A DNA stretch of 64,000 nt from Tetrapyrgos nigripes (GCA_013368315.1 JAACJM010000245.1:56302-120301); one strand, 5' to 3'. Positions 46,701 to 58,380 are shown, counted from the stretch's first letter. The notes: generated by a model not told the origin, from the letters alone. A program made the numbers and translations.

Positions 46701-47150
46701 GATTGCTTGTGTTCATGATGGGCACATTGGGAACAGATGTTGAGCTTGTGGAAGGCAAGGGCTGGATGGACAGGAGTCGTCTTTGCTCACGTTGGCATTC
46801 ACGACAGGCACATTGCGCCAATGAACGTGTGTTTTGCTCTCACTGAAGAGCTTCACATTGATGACAGGCATGCTGTGCAATAGAATGGCAATTGCGAACT
46901 GGGCCTGAAGACGATGCAATGATCCAGATAAGCACACTACGTTATGCATCTTTTATAAGCTTACCATTAACTGGAGTGAGTTGAGTTGCTTGAGGGATAG
47001 GTAGTGCATTTGCAGCAGGGGCAATAGCTGCAGGTGTCTGAGCAGGTCTTGGTGTGTTGTAGTTGATACATTGAAGAGGTCAACATGTATTGTGTGCAGA
47101 CTATGTACAGTCATCAGTATAAAAATAAAAGAAATGGAAGGTTTCATACA
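43795..47150 (-). pseudogene. Helitron Rep (HUH endonuclease) and N-terminal part, decayed
   Basis: In minus order: a Pro/Gln-rich and Cys-rich leader (47,147-46,560; repeats such as CACRECQREQRRLLS), then the Helitron N-terminal domain with EYMCHHCGALHWLAEK (46,190), SGHGSPVFRIHGESKHWSGS and LSYAQLYILDP (~45,830). FSTILHGGWLMQHYAMDLWA follows at ~45,320. The Rep nuclease has the HUH motif GLPHMHLLIFL (~44,910) and the double-tyrosine motif KYTVKYINKGHDHG (~44,470). It continues into EFPQHFVWKD and ANPTAE at the copia junction (43,795). These residues nick and carry DNA in rolling-circle transposition. Stops (for example NL-TGA-LHQ near 45,420 and a TGA near 43,820) and a frameshift near 45,020 show decay; the TGA codons are one transition from CGA. 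Confidence 0.9.
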
Positions 47151-48982
47151 GATGAAGGTGTAGGGGAGTCAACATGTTGAAAAGAAGCCAATGAAGGTAA
47201 AAAGGACTGAAATGCTCAGTTAGTCTTTAGATTAGTAGATATATCCATTGGAGACATACCAAATTGCCATGGATGAAATGTTGCCCATGTCATTCATTCA
47301 GGGAACCACCCAAAAACACATCTTCATCGCAAGCCTGACCATTTGCAGAGTGCTGAGTAGCCCAGTTTTCATCTTGAAGACCAGGAATAATTCGTTGTCT
47401 TTGGGGACTGTGGGTCATGTCTTGTGCTCTTGGAGAGGTCCTAAGATTCTGTTGAACATGTTGTCAGTGACATTGTGGGGTACTAAGACTATTAGAATCT
47501 GACCTGAACTGAGGTGAGATCTAGACCAAGCAGCTAGAGTGAAAAGGAAAGTACTTATATGCACAGTTGGGGACAGTCACAGGAGGGAAAGGAAAGCTGC
47601 ATTAGCAACACAGCAATGAACACTTGATTAACACAGACACATTACAGCTGGGACATATAGAAGAACTTTCTAGCACTACACTATGAAGGGTGAGCTTACT
47701 GTGCCTATTGGCATTGGCATTGGACAGCAGAAAGGAGTTTTTAAAAAGCATCTATTCGTATAAGCAACAACGAAGACAATAAACTACCTAAAGCTTGGCC
47801 AGGGGTTCAAACCATGGAAGGATGTGAAGGTGAGGTAGACTGCATTTCTAAAGAGACATTAGCATAGGAAGTAATGGATAGGTGAAGAGGGCATACCATG
47901 ATGATGTGGCTTTGTTTACTTTCACTGTTGCACATCCCATTGCTCCAGCTCAAGAGGTACCAACATTGGTAAATAGTCATCCTTGTCAATTTTGGACACA
48001 TTGTTTGGAACATTGTTGATTGGCCTGTGAAAAGTGACTTGGGGTATGAGCATAATACATCTGAGTCATGAAATGACAACTCACTGTGATAGTGGAATCA
48101 TTGAAGCAGGCTGGTAGTGCATCATTGGTGTTGTAGTTGAAGGTGTGATGCTTGTGCATCCTTCAAAGTGTGTTGCATATTGGCAAACTGAGAAATTTCT
48201 GGAATCTTCAAGTCCTCAAGAAAGCAACATGGGTGAATGACAGTTGCCTCAGAAAAGAGGATGCTGTTTTCAGTAGCATTTGTCGATAACAATGATGAGG
48301 GTAGGAAAAAACAGCAATGAGCCTCAAAAACAGCAAGGATTGCTCTGATCATGTCAGCAGGTCAAGATCACCAGCATGCCATGTCAGGCATTCTCTCTCT
48401 TCCTTCACTTGTAATTTCTCTTCATTCTACTCAACGTTACATTATTTACTACCTATTGACTACCCTCTTATTGGTGGACTGCTACTGATGAAGAAATTGA
48501 CACCTCAGCAACAATGACACAAGGTCAGATATAAGCAGCTACATGCTAGCCAATCAGGTTTAAGATTTGTCTATAGGACAAACAGTCGTCTTTTGTGGTG
48601 TTGATTACCTACTACCAGAGAATTTTACTCATGCATCACTCCAGATCATGACAGACAACATTGAATCATTTCTTTGGGTACTATACATTTATCACAGACT
48701 GTGGGAAGGACAGAAAAGGAGATTAAATTATGACTGCTTCAATTAAGGGCAAAATGAGGAAGGAAGATTGTTACACCATCTACCACTTGTCAGCAGTGCA
48801 GTGCCCTCTTCACTCATCTCAACACAACACCTTCTTCAATACCCACCTGCTCATCACCTTTCTTGTCACCTTCTCACTACTTTCATCCTTGTCTTCTTAT
48901 AAGAGCAGTGTACCATCCTTGTTGGCAAGCTCTAGGCCCAGCAAAACGTAGTAACCCATGCCAACAGCTCTGTTATTAACAG
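47151..48982. other. Probable Helitron 5' region, no gene assigned
   Basis: Minus ORFs at 47,807-48,079 and 48,122-48,352 may be upstream leader exons of the Helitron protein, but none carries a recognisable motif. The 5'-TC end of the element should lie in this stretch or just beyond. The region is CG-poor. Confidence 0.35.
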
Positions 48983-49574
48983 TCAACTCCACAGTGTTTT
49001 AAACTCCTGATCAAAATGTTCCTGTGGCATCAGCTCTATCATCTCTGTGTAAAATTCAGCTTGGTGTTCAACAGGGACCTTCATGAGACTTTTCTTGTCT
49101 CTGGTGATGGTTATACTGGTAGAAGATCCCTGACAAGCATACTTGTGAGTGATCTTCAGTACCACATTGCCTTCCATCAGTGCCTGGAAATTGAGAGCAA
49201 TTTGTGACTTGTCCTTTATTGTCCACATTTTGTTGAAATTGTTACCCAAGGCCATAAAACCCCACAGTGTGATACTAGGCAAGGTCTCTTGAGCTATCTC
49301 CACTGTGATCTCCCACTCCATCACCAACATAGATATGGATGCTATGGCCTCTTGCAAGCCTAATTTCATGCAGGATAGCAGCCACCTCCCCTGTAATTTT
49401 GTAATTCTTGTGGAAACAAATAGACATCAACCTTGGCATGTCATTGACAACAGCTGCAAGCTTGACCAAGGTGTCGAATCTGTAACCTGCCAAAATTGCA
49501 CCTGCAAAATTGTATCTTTGAACAGGTTCTTGTTGATAGCCCACATTTGAAACAACTTCACCCAAGATCTTCAC
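48983..49574 (-). pseudogene. Unrecognised coding remnant
   Basis: Two overlapping minus frames, 49,574-49,275 (MKILGEVVSNVGYQQEPVQR...) and 49,369-48,983 (containing WEITVEIAQETLPSITLWGF). Both have good protein-like composition and probably represent one reading frame broken by a shift near 49,320. I cannot name a family. It lies 6 bp downstream of, and on the same strand as, the membrane-protein relic, so it may be its final exons or a separate gene. Confidence 0.3.
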
Positions 49575-49580
49575 CCTTTT

Positions 49581-51943
49581 TCAAGTAAGACTGAGTTCAA
49601 GCAGGTCTATCATCCTACATCCAAACAGTGATTGGCTACTTTGGACATTAAGGCTGGTGTGACATTGGAGTATCTGCTGTCGGAGATTTTTCATGATAGA
49701 TTGTACTTGACTAGGAAGTAGACAGAGATAGAAGCTATTGTAAGCAGCTGAAGAAACTTTGAAGTCTTGGCCTGGATGCTGGCCAGTCATGTTCTCTATA
49801 AGGTAATCCCAGTCATCCCAAAGTATACACCTGCTGGGTCCATGCTCCAACTTTTCCCTTCTTTCTTCCATACAATGGACTTGGACATTCAGCCAGTTCC
49901 ATGAGTTGATATGCCAATCACAGACTGCCTGTTCCTTCAGGTGGTCACTGTCAAGTTCTTTGGTCATCTGCTGATGACAGTCCCACAATTTGTGCTCCCA
50001 GCAATGAACTTCCTCCATAAGTCCCCTCTCCATATCACTACAGTAATTATCCAACGCATAATTAATCTTCTGTTCCTCCTCCCCTAGAGATGTCAATCTC
50101 AATCAGAGCCAATTGGTGCACTGTATGATCTCATCATCAATGTCATGGTACAATTCAACATGTTTGTTCTCAATTTCCCTCCATTTTGCTGAGAAGTTGA
50201 GAAACACCAAGCCATTGTGCCATCCTCCATCTTCCAAGCTCCCTTCAACTGTGATGACATGCTTCCTATCCTCATATTGTAACTGCTGACTTCTTGTATC
50301 ATGTGTCATCAGAGTCCACTTTGTGAAGAGTGCTTCATAACCTTGTTGAAGAGGAATATGATGGGGAATCACCATACTATGCCTTGGAATGAGAGGTCCT
50401 TCCTGTCGCAGATATTTGTTGCCAAATCGTAATGTCAACTGGTCCACGATAGACAGGTAATGTGCCTTAACCCTTTCTTCTATGCTGTGGGTTAGCAAAC
50501 GAATCCCTCATTTTGGAATGTCTATCTTTGCCTGGGGGATATTATGTTTGTTGACATCAATTGATCAGGCATGGAAAATTTTGAAGGCACCAGAAGACCT
50601 GGCTGATGACAATGGAGTGGGAGGAGAGGGAGAGGGAGAGGAGGACTCAGAGGAGGAGGATGCACATGTATATATCCAACCAGTGCATTCTGTCAAATCA
50701 AAGACAGTGATATAGAGTAATTGTTTCTTATCACTTTCACTTTTGCAAGTGAGAGTGTAGTATAGAGCATACTGAGGATCACTGAAGTGTTCTACCTAAC
50801 CAAAGTATGATGTGATCTTGAGCAGAAAGTCATCTGCTCGAACCATCAGTGGCATGAGCTCTTCTTCTATCTCATACCCAAATTTATCACAAGTGGGTAG
50901 GGGAGATTCATCGTTTAGTTTGACAGAAAGGGAAAATAGAGGTGCATCATCATATCCTGGATTTACACCCCATAGTATTATGTGGATAATCAAGAGTCTG
51001 GCTTCCAAAACAAGCCAGCTTAAGATAGCCAGAGGTTTCAAGGAATTCTGGATGACAGTGAAGTGACTGATGTAGCCAGCCACAGAACTGACCACCCTGA
51101 AGAACAAAAGGATTTTAAAATTCAAGAGAAAGCAGTGAAGTTGTCCATCCTGATAAGCCAGAAGTTTGAGTTCTTTTCTAAGCTGTTCCTCCACTATCAC
51201 GTGTAATCATATTTCGATGACCAAGGGGATCATGGTGGCACAGAGAAAAACACCAAGTGCCCTGGTGACAGGAAAGGCCCAACAAGTAAAGGATGGGAGG
51301 TGGTTATTTTTGTTGAGATAAATATATGGGACAATGCTAAGGATGCATGAAACAGCTGTAAAGACCATCATAAAATGATTCCATTCAGTGCAGTGGGTAC
51401 GAACAGTAATACTGGAGTCTTCATGGACATGGAGATCTTTGAGGAGTGAATGAAGGCGGGAACCAGTGAGATATTGAGGGGAAGGCGGGCTACATTCATG
51501 TTTCTGTCGTTTATGAGTCTCCCACAGTACTCCCATACCAGTGGGACCTCTGACTTCTCTGACTTCTCAACAGCAGCCTTGTCCTTCTCCCATCATACAT
51601 CCTTGTCAAGCAGTATCAATGGTAGGTCATCTCCCACTCCCCAAAACTCGGCATCAGCCAATATTCATGCACTATGGAAATTCCAAGAGGGGATGTAGAT
51701 GCTTGCAACCAGAGTTTTGAACACAGCCCTAGCTAATCTGAGACTGCTGAAGATGGATAAGGGAGTAGCAGCGACATAAAAGTAGCCTCTGGTCAAGCCA
51801 GAACTGATGTGCTCCTCACACTGCTCAGTTTCTAGCAGGGGAAGTAAGGCAGAGATGTCCTGGATGCCACCAGTGATGGTGGTTCTGAAACTTCCAGCAC
51901 TATCAGACATGTCTAACATGACTGTATCAATAGTCAAGCCCAA
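49581..51943 (-). pseudogene. Basidiomycete large membrane-protein family ('TGGIQDI' type), decayed
   Basis: In minus order: TTITGGIQDISALLPLLETE with CEEHISSGLTRGYFYVAATP and SIFSSLRLARAVFKTLVASI (51,900-51,690); ILADAEFWGVGDDLPLILLD (~51,640); a badly interrupted stretch; then YISHFTVIQNS, LVLEARLLIIHIILWGVNPG and DDAPLFSLSVKLNDESPLPT-C (51,090-50,880); and a C-terminal part from 50,498 (SIEERVKAHYL...; WDDWDYLIENMTGQ). This succession (TGGIQDIAALLPLLGTEQCE, a membrane segment near VVQNS, 'WLxLEAxLSlxRi.iWgxNPxxDdapp', 'PLPTC') is characteristic of a repeated, uncharacterised Agaricomycete family, as I recall it. Multiple stops between 51,650 and 51,200 show it is dead. No function is assigned. 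Confidence 0.5.
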
Positions 51944-52962
51944 TTTTTTTTTTGTAGTTATCTGCTCAAAAACTGAAGTTAGTAACGAAGTTAATGGAAG
52001 ACATCAAGGGAAAGTAAATGCACATTTTCCCTAGGCAGGGATTCAAATGGATGCTTTGTGACGAGGAGGGGTCCTGAGGTCTTGCAGGCTACATGTCAAA
52101 TCACTGAGGTTCTTTTATGTACAAGGGATGCGATAATGACTGATAGCAAGTGCTGTGTACATACATAGCACAGATTACAGGCGATAGAGTGTCTAAATGT
52201 ATATCATCTGCATTTCCGCCATGGGATAAATTTGACATAGACTGTATTACGAGGCCGAATGAAATGGTGCATTTCCACATGTGGCTATGTCAATTACATC
52301 CCTCTTTCTGCACATTTCTGAATTGGCAATTTTCTGTTTCATTTCCGACAACTTACAGGGTCTAATACATCCTTGTTGATCTCTTTTTCTTTTCTCTTAT
52401 GTCAATAGTATGTTTCTATCAGCTTGACAGATAACTTAGCAGATAGAGGTACAATAGTAAGGGAGGATACTGCCCCAGCCTCAATAGACTCTTTCGTCCA
52501 ATGACTGCAAACCTCCCAGAAGAAGAATGAGGGCAAGGAGCGTCCAAAGGTGCAACAGTGACTGCCACTCAGTCTAGGGCTCTGGCGCAAGGGACTTCGA
52601 CTTTGAAAGACAGAGCAGATGCCCAGTGTTGATGATAGATGCCTGGATCATCAACTATTATTGTAGAGAGTGGGATTAGGAATTTGGAGGAGAGTATATA
52701 CTATACTCTGGCATGCAGAGGCATCTCACAGTGGACATGTTGGAGACGCGACCGCATCAAGCCACTGATGCACCTGTGTCCTATTCTGTCTCCAAAAATA
52801 TCATCTATCAACAGACCTATCTAAACTTTAGATAGATCTGTATCTATATCTGTGCTTCAGATATACAGGATTTCTGGACTCAAATCTGCAAGAGCAATAG
52901 ACCATCTTTCTTTTGCTCGAATAAATGTATAAATTAGATGGTCTTTTTGTACTTATTTCTAT
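51944..52962. other. No gene recognised
   Basis: Short ORFs on both strands without family features. A GATAGATCTGTATCTATATC-type simple sequence occurs near 52,830. The carboxylesterase relic begins at its right edge. Confidence 0.4.
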
Positions 52963-53300
52963 AGGTGAAAGAAGTGACACCAACTTCAGCCAAGCAGAGC
53001 TCAGAAAAATAATGCTGGATTATTGGATTTCATTCGCAAACGTCCTGAATCTGAATGACAGTAAAGACTCTTCAAGCTCATAAGTCAGTCTCCTTCACTC
53101 TGAATGATAGTCTTAAACTTCATTCTTAAGGTCCCATTTAGCTGGAGTATGAAGCTCATAATTGAATCTCCTTCACTCTTCAGACAAGAGTCTAGTATCT
53201 GAATAATGCTACTTACTTATGACCAGGTATTGATGCAGCCAAATGGCTATAACGCAATGATCATGGACGATTTCCACGAGAGGGCTGGACAGGTGAAATC
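52963..53300 (+). pseudogene. Carboxylesterase relic A (last exons)
   Basis: Aligns with the 3' exons of the intact esterase. GGTGAAAGAAGTGAC and LDYWISFANVLNLNDSK correspond to its exon 8 (DYWISFANTLNPNDGK), and TGATGCAGCCAAATGGCTAT then GACGATTTCCACGAGAG to its last exon (ELMQLNGHN..., DDFRER). The following spacer (53,386-53,442) is also duplicated at 63,289-63,350. It is a truncated older member of a tandem esterase array; the 5' exons are gone. Confidence 0.8.
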
Positions 53301-53789
53301 GTTATAGTGGCCACTGAAACCCATATCCTCATGAATTATCTTCATCATTTCTGCAACAAATTGCACTGAGCTTTGGCCACTGGCTTGAAGAGCTCCAATG
53401 TCATCAGCTGGATATTCACATAAAGGCTACTATCTCCCTGTATATGGTAGGCGAGAGCGGCACAGTTCAAATCCAATTTTCACTCACATTTTGAAGTGAA
53501 CCATGCCGTTCTTGCTGGTTCCCAGGCCCTTATTTTTTCTGTTTTCCCTCTTCGTAGTTGCTTCATAGTAGCCTCACCTGAGTGTAAACAATACTAAAAC
53601 CACTGCAGCAGATTGTTTTTTATGGCATTTAGGAAGATATTCCCTTATGGTCATAGCTCTATTACTGAATCTGGGGTGCCATGGACACAAAAATATTGCG
53701 AAAAGAACATCACAATGAGGCTGAGTACTTCCTTTAGTGGGGTTTGTAGGGCCTGTATATGAGAGACTAGTATTGTGGACAGTTCAAAG

Positions 53790-54868
53790 TTACGAGCTTT
53801 CAGAATCGAACTTGGAGTGCAACTGCCTCATCTATACATTAATAGCCATGGTCTCAAGGAGCTGGAGGAGATAAAACAAGTACGTAACTGCTTCCTCTGA
53901 AGCTTGCAGGGCTCTTCCAATACTTAATTTACTCACATTAAAGAGCTTCTAGAATGTGTATCATTCTTTTTATTGATTTTACAAGTGGCTTCTGAGCCAC
54001 AGACTCTTTGGAAAGAGCCAGGAGCAGGGCAGAAGACAATGAGAATTTATGTATTCAGACCCAGGGCAGGTGGCTTAGAAAGTACAGCACAGGCTCACAG
54101 TCCATCATATAGCTCTAGGATCCATGTCTGAGAGCGAACAGCAGTCAATGCAGCATACAGATGCAAAGGAGTATAGGGGCCTGGGAACCAGTGAGAATGG
54201 CATGGTTCGCTTCAAAATGCAAGTGAAAATTGGATTTGAACTGTGCCGCTTTCATCTACTGTACTCGGGTGCCAACTCCTGGGAGGTCGAAGCACCAATG
54301 TGGTTGATTGAACAGAAGTGGCCGAAGGTTGTAGAGAAGTTTTCCAGGACCAACAATCATTGCATGACAGCTCAGGATCTATGAACCCAGACTATGAATG
54401 TGTTCAATCATTTTGTGTACTGCATCAGTGGACAAACACTAGTCTTTGCTGATTTGCAAGGTACAGGGTCTGTTACCACTGATATTTGCTGCTAATTCAT
54501 TGTGATCTGTCATAGGTTCACCAGTGATGATCAACAATCATTCAGGTCTCAAGTTGTTTGATGTTATGACCCATACAAACACCGGGTTAGTCCATTCACT
54601 GCTCTCCTGATATTTACATCCTGATGTCATTGGCAGAACCTCTGGAATTGGTGACTTTGGTTTGGAAGGATTGCATATGTGCGGTGAAGTGTGCAATAAT
54701 ACCATGGTGGATCTTGAAGCCTTTGAGATAGGTGCTCCTAGTGCTCCTGCTCCCACTTCCAAAGGTGATGATGTTGATGACTTTGATGACAATGTGGGAC
54801 AATGGCTTGTTCAAGACCAGGGTGAAAAAGAAAGACACACTGCAGGCAATGGCAGCTCTTTTCAATGA
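53790..54868 (+). pseudogene. Alpha-kinase (MHCK/EF2K type), one in-frame stop
   Basis: Segments in order: FRIELGVQLPHLYINSHGLK (53,799) to a GTACGT donor at about 53,879; an exon around 54,124-54,471 with MWLIEQKWPKVVEKFSRTNN, then VFNHFVYCISGQTLVFADLQ; an intron (GTACAG...CATAG); GSPVMINNHSGLKLFDVMTH (~54,512-54,592); an intron; and GTSGIGDFGLEGLHMCGEVC, ending in an acidic tail at 54,868. 'fADLQG', 'LFDxMTH', 'SGxGDFGxxGixxxxxxHxCxxxC' with the zinc-ligand Cys/His are the C-terminal alpha-kinase hallmarks; the glycine-rich GxGDFG is here intact. The N-lobe is not clearly recognisable upstream. The only stop is CTA-TGA at ~54,382, one transition from CGA. Alpha-kinases are expanded in basidiomycetes, typically without known substrates. 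Confidence 0.75.
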
Positions 54869-54901
54869 GAAGAGCCTGAGAAGATTCTGAGAAGATTTCA
54901 A

Positions 54902-55212
54902 ATCCGCTCAATAAAAGATCACTGAGAAGAGTTTGAGAAGAATTGAAATCATCTCAAAATCTTCTCGACCCTGTACTCAATGAGAAGAGTGAGGGCAATC
55001 CTAAGGAATCCTGGTAATCCAATAATAAGAATGTAATTCAAAGTTGGCACATGGATGTCACATGGCTGGCAGGATTCATAGGATTCCTCAGGATTACTCT
55101 TGTTCTTCTTGTTATAATCTCAAACTCTTCTCATTGAGTACCAGGCCAGGAAGATTTTGAGATTATTTCAAATCTTCTCAAACTCTTCTCAGTGGTCTTT
55201 TTTTGAGTGGAT
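54902..55212. mobile_element. 311-bp fold-back MITE nested in the alpha-kinase element
   Basis: The left arm begins ATCCGCTCAATAAAAGATCA then CTGAGAAGAGTTTGAGAAG. The right arm is its inverted copy, ending TTTTTTTGAGTGGAT at 55,212. Arms of ~130 bp leave only ~50 bp of loop. It lies 33 bp downstream of the alpha-kinase stop codon. A TCAA/GTCAA sequence sits on either side, but a clean target duplication is not evident. Confidence 0.8.
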
Positions 55213-55854
55213 GTCAAATATTCTTTTCATTGATAAGAGCTACCTATGCCCGCAGTGGCAGGATAGCAGAGGAGTGATCGAAAATTTGAGTGATTAGCAG
55301 AAGGTACAGGTCCAGGAGGGAGCCCAGCCCGAAAATAGAAATGGATATGCTGATCAGGAGAATTCGGACTAAAGGGATTGGAAGTGGGAATGCATTCAAC
55401 TGCATGCAGCTAGCTATTTAGCTACAGCTCGAAATGGTAGCAGCATTCAACGCGCTGCTGTATGTATACATATGTCATAAATAAATTTTCATTTTGCATA
55501 CTTATGTCGGTATAGACTAATTGTTGCACTACAACTATTAAGCTAGGTGTAAAAGACTTGGAGACCAGGACGGAGTCCTCGGGACCTGGTCCCCAGAAAA
55601 TCTGTCCCCCTCTCGCCATTCTATTTACAGCTCGAAGCTTCCAATAACCTAGAAACGATCTACTCGTGAATTGCTCCCAAACCTATCAGGCTTGGCGTCC
55701 CTTTGGCAGCGTGGTGCCCTGTACATATTGAGGACACGTCTCTGATGTGTCTCAGTCACGTCATGTATCCACGTGCTGGTGAGGCCGTGGCGGTGCGGAA
55801 CTGAGATTTGAAAGCGAGAGTGAAGCGTGCCGCTCTCGCCTACCGTACCCTGTA

Positions 55855-55975
55855 GATAATATTGCCACAGATGTGTGGGAAGCTATCGACAGCTTCAGAC
55901 GTCTACACTCCGGTCCTCTTTTCCCGGCCTCCGTGTTGTATTTATGATGCCTGCGAAAAGACATGGGACTTCGTA
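55855..55975 (+). repeat. Esterase upstream flank, duplicated at 63,351-63,480
   Basis: GATAATATTGCCACAGATGT, GTGGGAAGCTATCGACAGCT and CGTGTTGTATTTATGATGCC have close matches at 63,356-63,460. At 63 kb this block is continuous with sequence homologous to the 3' flank of relic A, showing that the esterase array was tandem before the TIR element inserted. Confidence 0.85.
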
Positions 55976-56047
55976 GCATGAGAAAGAGCACACCGTTAAG
56001 TAGCCATGAGGCGATTTGTTGAGTCAGCAATAGGGTATACTTAGAGC

Positions 56048-56062
56048 AATAACTATATAACC
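56048..56062 (+). promoter_or_regulatory. Putative TATA box of the carboxylesterase
   Basis: AACTATATAACC lies about 45 bp upstream of the ATG. The start context TTCCACCATGA is a good fungal initiation context with C/A before the ATG. The short leader suggests transcription starts between them. Confidence 0.4.
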
Positions 56063-56099
56063 TGAAAAGTCTGCCTCCCCGAACGACATTCTTTCCACC

Positions 56100-58380
56100 A
56101 TGACACTTGCTCACCTTCTGCTCATCTATGCGATTTCAATATCCACTTCCGTCTTTGCTTCAGGTCCAAGCGTATCGATAGGAGAGGTCACGTTTGTAGG
56201 ACGGCAAACTTCAGAGAACGTTGAATTTTTTGGAGGTGAGTAAACCAGCAGGCAAACGATAATTCGATATTTATACAAAAGGGGGGCCCGTATGCAGGTA
56301 TTCCTTTTGCAGAGCCTCCAATTGGTAACCTTCGACTCAGGCCACCTATCCTCACAAACTTCACATCTGCACAACACACAGTGATTAATGCGACACAATT
56401 TGGCCCCTCTTGTGTTCAGGCAGGAATTCCTGTCGACCAAGTATCCGAAGATTGCCTCAGTGTGAGTATATTTCGTCCAGCAAAACTCGGACTCGATGAG
56501 AGCAAGGGTGACGGTCTACCGGTGATGATTTGGCTTTATGGAGGTGGATTCCTTGTCGGATCTTCTTCAATGTACGACGGAACACCACTAGTCAATCGTA
56601 GCGTTTTCAGGGTACGAAAGACAAGTTCATAATCGTGTTTTAAACGCATTTCTTACTTCTACAGAACACGCCAACCATCTTCGTCGCTGCCAATTATCGC
56701 CTAGGACCGTTGGGATTTCCACGTGGAGACGACGTTGGACGGGAAACCGATGCTGGATCTCGTATTCTGAATCTTGGACTACAAGATAATATTGCAGCAT
56801 TGCAGTGGGTCAAGCAACATATCGCTTCGTTCGGTGGCGATCCTTCAAAGGTGAGTAGTTCCAGGAGGATGTTTTTGACCTCTTCTTTTTCAACGACACA
56901 TTGTAGGTTACGGTATTTGGTGAAAGCGCTGGGGCTCGCGCGATCGAAGTCTTACTGTTGAGCGGCAAGATACAGGGTCTGGCAAGAGGGGCGGTAAGTG
57001 AACCACACATAGACTCTTTCATGAACCTTCTTATCCCTGATTGGATATCTAGATCATGGAATCAACGGTCGGAAGGTCACACATATCTCCTACGTCTTCT
57101 ACCGCAAATACCGTGTGGGATGATTTCATGACAGCCCTACCTCAATGCGCGAATACGTCGATGACCGATGTACAGTGCATACGACATCTGAACACCTCGG
57201 AACTGATTGAAGGCTTCAATAACGGTCGTTTGTTCTTCAACACTTCAAGACCAAACTGGTTGCCTACTCTTGACGACGACATTATTCCTGGTTTTCCATC
57301 TACGCTAAAGCCTGACCATGGCGTACTGGAAGCTGTTATCGTTGGATGCAATCAAGATGAAGGTATGTAGCCTTGTCACCTAAGCATACTATCAATAAAA
57401 TAACTCTAAATTCATCGATGTATTCCTAGCAACGCTTTTTACTGACCAAAGCGTAAACTCAACACAAGCGATTAGTGATATGATCCTCGGATCGCCTCCA
57501 TCTCCTCCAAACGCCTCACCATCCCAAAGAAAAGCCCAGCTTCAGGAGCTTCAGTACATCCTTGACGAGACGCTGGCTTTATACCCAAACATTTCCTCCT
57601 TGGGATCTCCTTTCAACACCGGTAACGAAACATTTGGACTAGATCCAGAGTACAAACGTACTGCAGCCGCAGGTGAGTATCCTACGATCCTTCAAACACT
57701 TCTGCAGTGTTTGGAAGCTAACATCCTTGAATTTTGACCTGCAGCAACGGACATGGGATTCCACGCCGAGCGCCGATTCCACATCAATCATCAACTCATC
57801 CCAGCTGGAATTTCCACTTTCTCGTACGTCTTCACTGATCCAGATGCTGTACCTGTACAAGATTTCGTTACTGGGACTCCTGTCCCTGGATCATTGGGAG
57901 GTAACTGCTTAAATTCTAATTTTTTTCTCCATATCATATTTAAAGTTCTTTGAAAGTAACACACTCCTCCGAGATTTTCTATGTCTTTGGAACGCTCGCT
58001 GAACGTCCTGAGGTGAAACAAGTGACGCTGACCGCAGCTAAGCTCAGCGACATGATGATGGATTATTGGATTTCGTTCGCAAATACGCTGAATCCGAATG
58101 ATGGTAAAGGCTCTACTCGTGAGTTGCAGTCTCCTCCAGTTCGAATGATAAAATCCTAAAAAGATTTCATAAGGTCCAAACTGGCCGGAGTAACACAGGT
58201 AATCGGCAGGTAAGTGTATGATATCGTTCTACTGTGAGTTCCAACCACTTACTAATCGAATAATACCACTACTAGGAACTGATGCAGCTAAACGGCCACA
58301 ACACGACTACTATCAAAGATGATTTCCGCGAGAGACAAATCGCCTTTTTCAACCGGGATCCGGCGGTTTTCGGGCATTGA
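56100..58380 (+). CDS. Secreted type-B carboxylesterase/lipase, multi-exon
   Basis: Exons: 56100-56235, 56298-56611, 56665-56850, 56907-56993, 57053-57362, 57430-57672, 57745-57900, 57957-58118 and 58174 onward. A signal peptide (MTLAHLLLIYAISISTSVFA) indicates secretion. Family hallmarks: EDCLSVSIFRP, oxyanion hole WLYGGGF, nucleophile serine in VFGESAGARAI, acidic residue in NQDEATLF, and catalytic His in VTHSSEIFYVFG, so the Ser-Glu-His triad is complete. Many N-x-S/T sites suit a secreted glycoprotein. It would hydrolyse carboxylic esters or lipids outside the cell. In exon 9 the expected RPNWPEYTQ reads RPNWPE then TAA (58,191-58,193) because of one extra A, giving 537 aa. A final exon 58,275-58,380 (LMQLNGHNTTTIKDDFRERQ ... 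FGH) is still open, so the copy either ends ~35 aa early or contains a base error. Confidence 0.88.

Larger units (their letters stand above)
53436..55854. mobile_element. 2,405-bp TIR element carrying an alpha-kinase gene
   Basis: The element is 53,443-55,847. Its ends are TA(T or C) then GGTAGGCGAGAGCGGCAC, inverted, with 20 of 21 bp matching. Host sequence CCCTGTA is repeated at 53,436-53,442 and 55,848-55,854, and the paralogous empty site at 63,341-63,370 reads CTCCCTGTAGATAATATTGC with no insert. The duplication is 7 bp exact, or 8 bp (TCCCTGTA/ACCCTGTA) with one mismatch. The interior holds no transposase; it holds an alpha-kinase gene (53,790-54,868) and a fold-back MITE (54,902-55,212). 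This is the structure of a gene-carrying non-autonomous DNA transposon. Superfamily is uncertain: hAT would fit an 8-bp duplication. Confidence 0.85.

Noticed and set aside
54538..54901. Minus-strand ORFs of 84 and 95 codons
   Set aside because: They lie antisense to the alpha-kinase exons, whose motifs are unmistakable.
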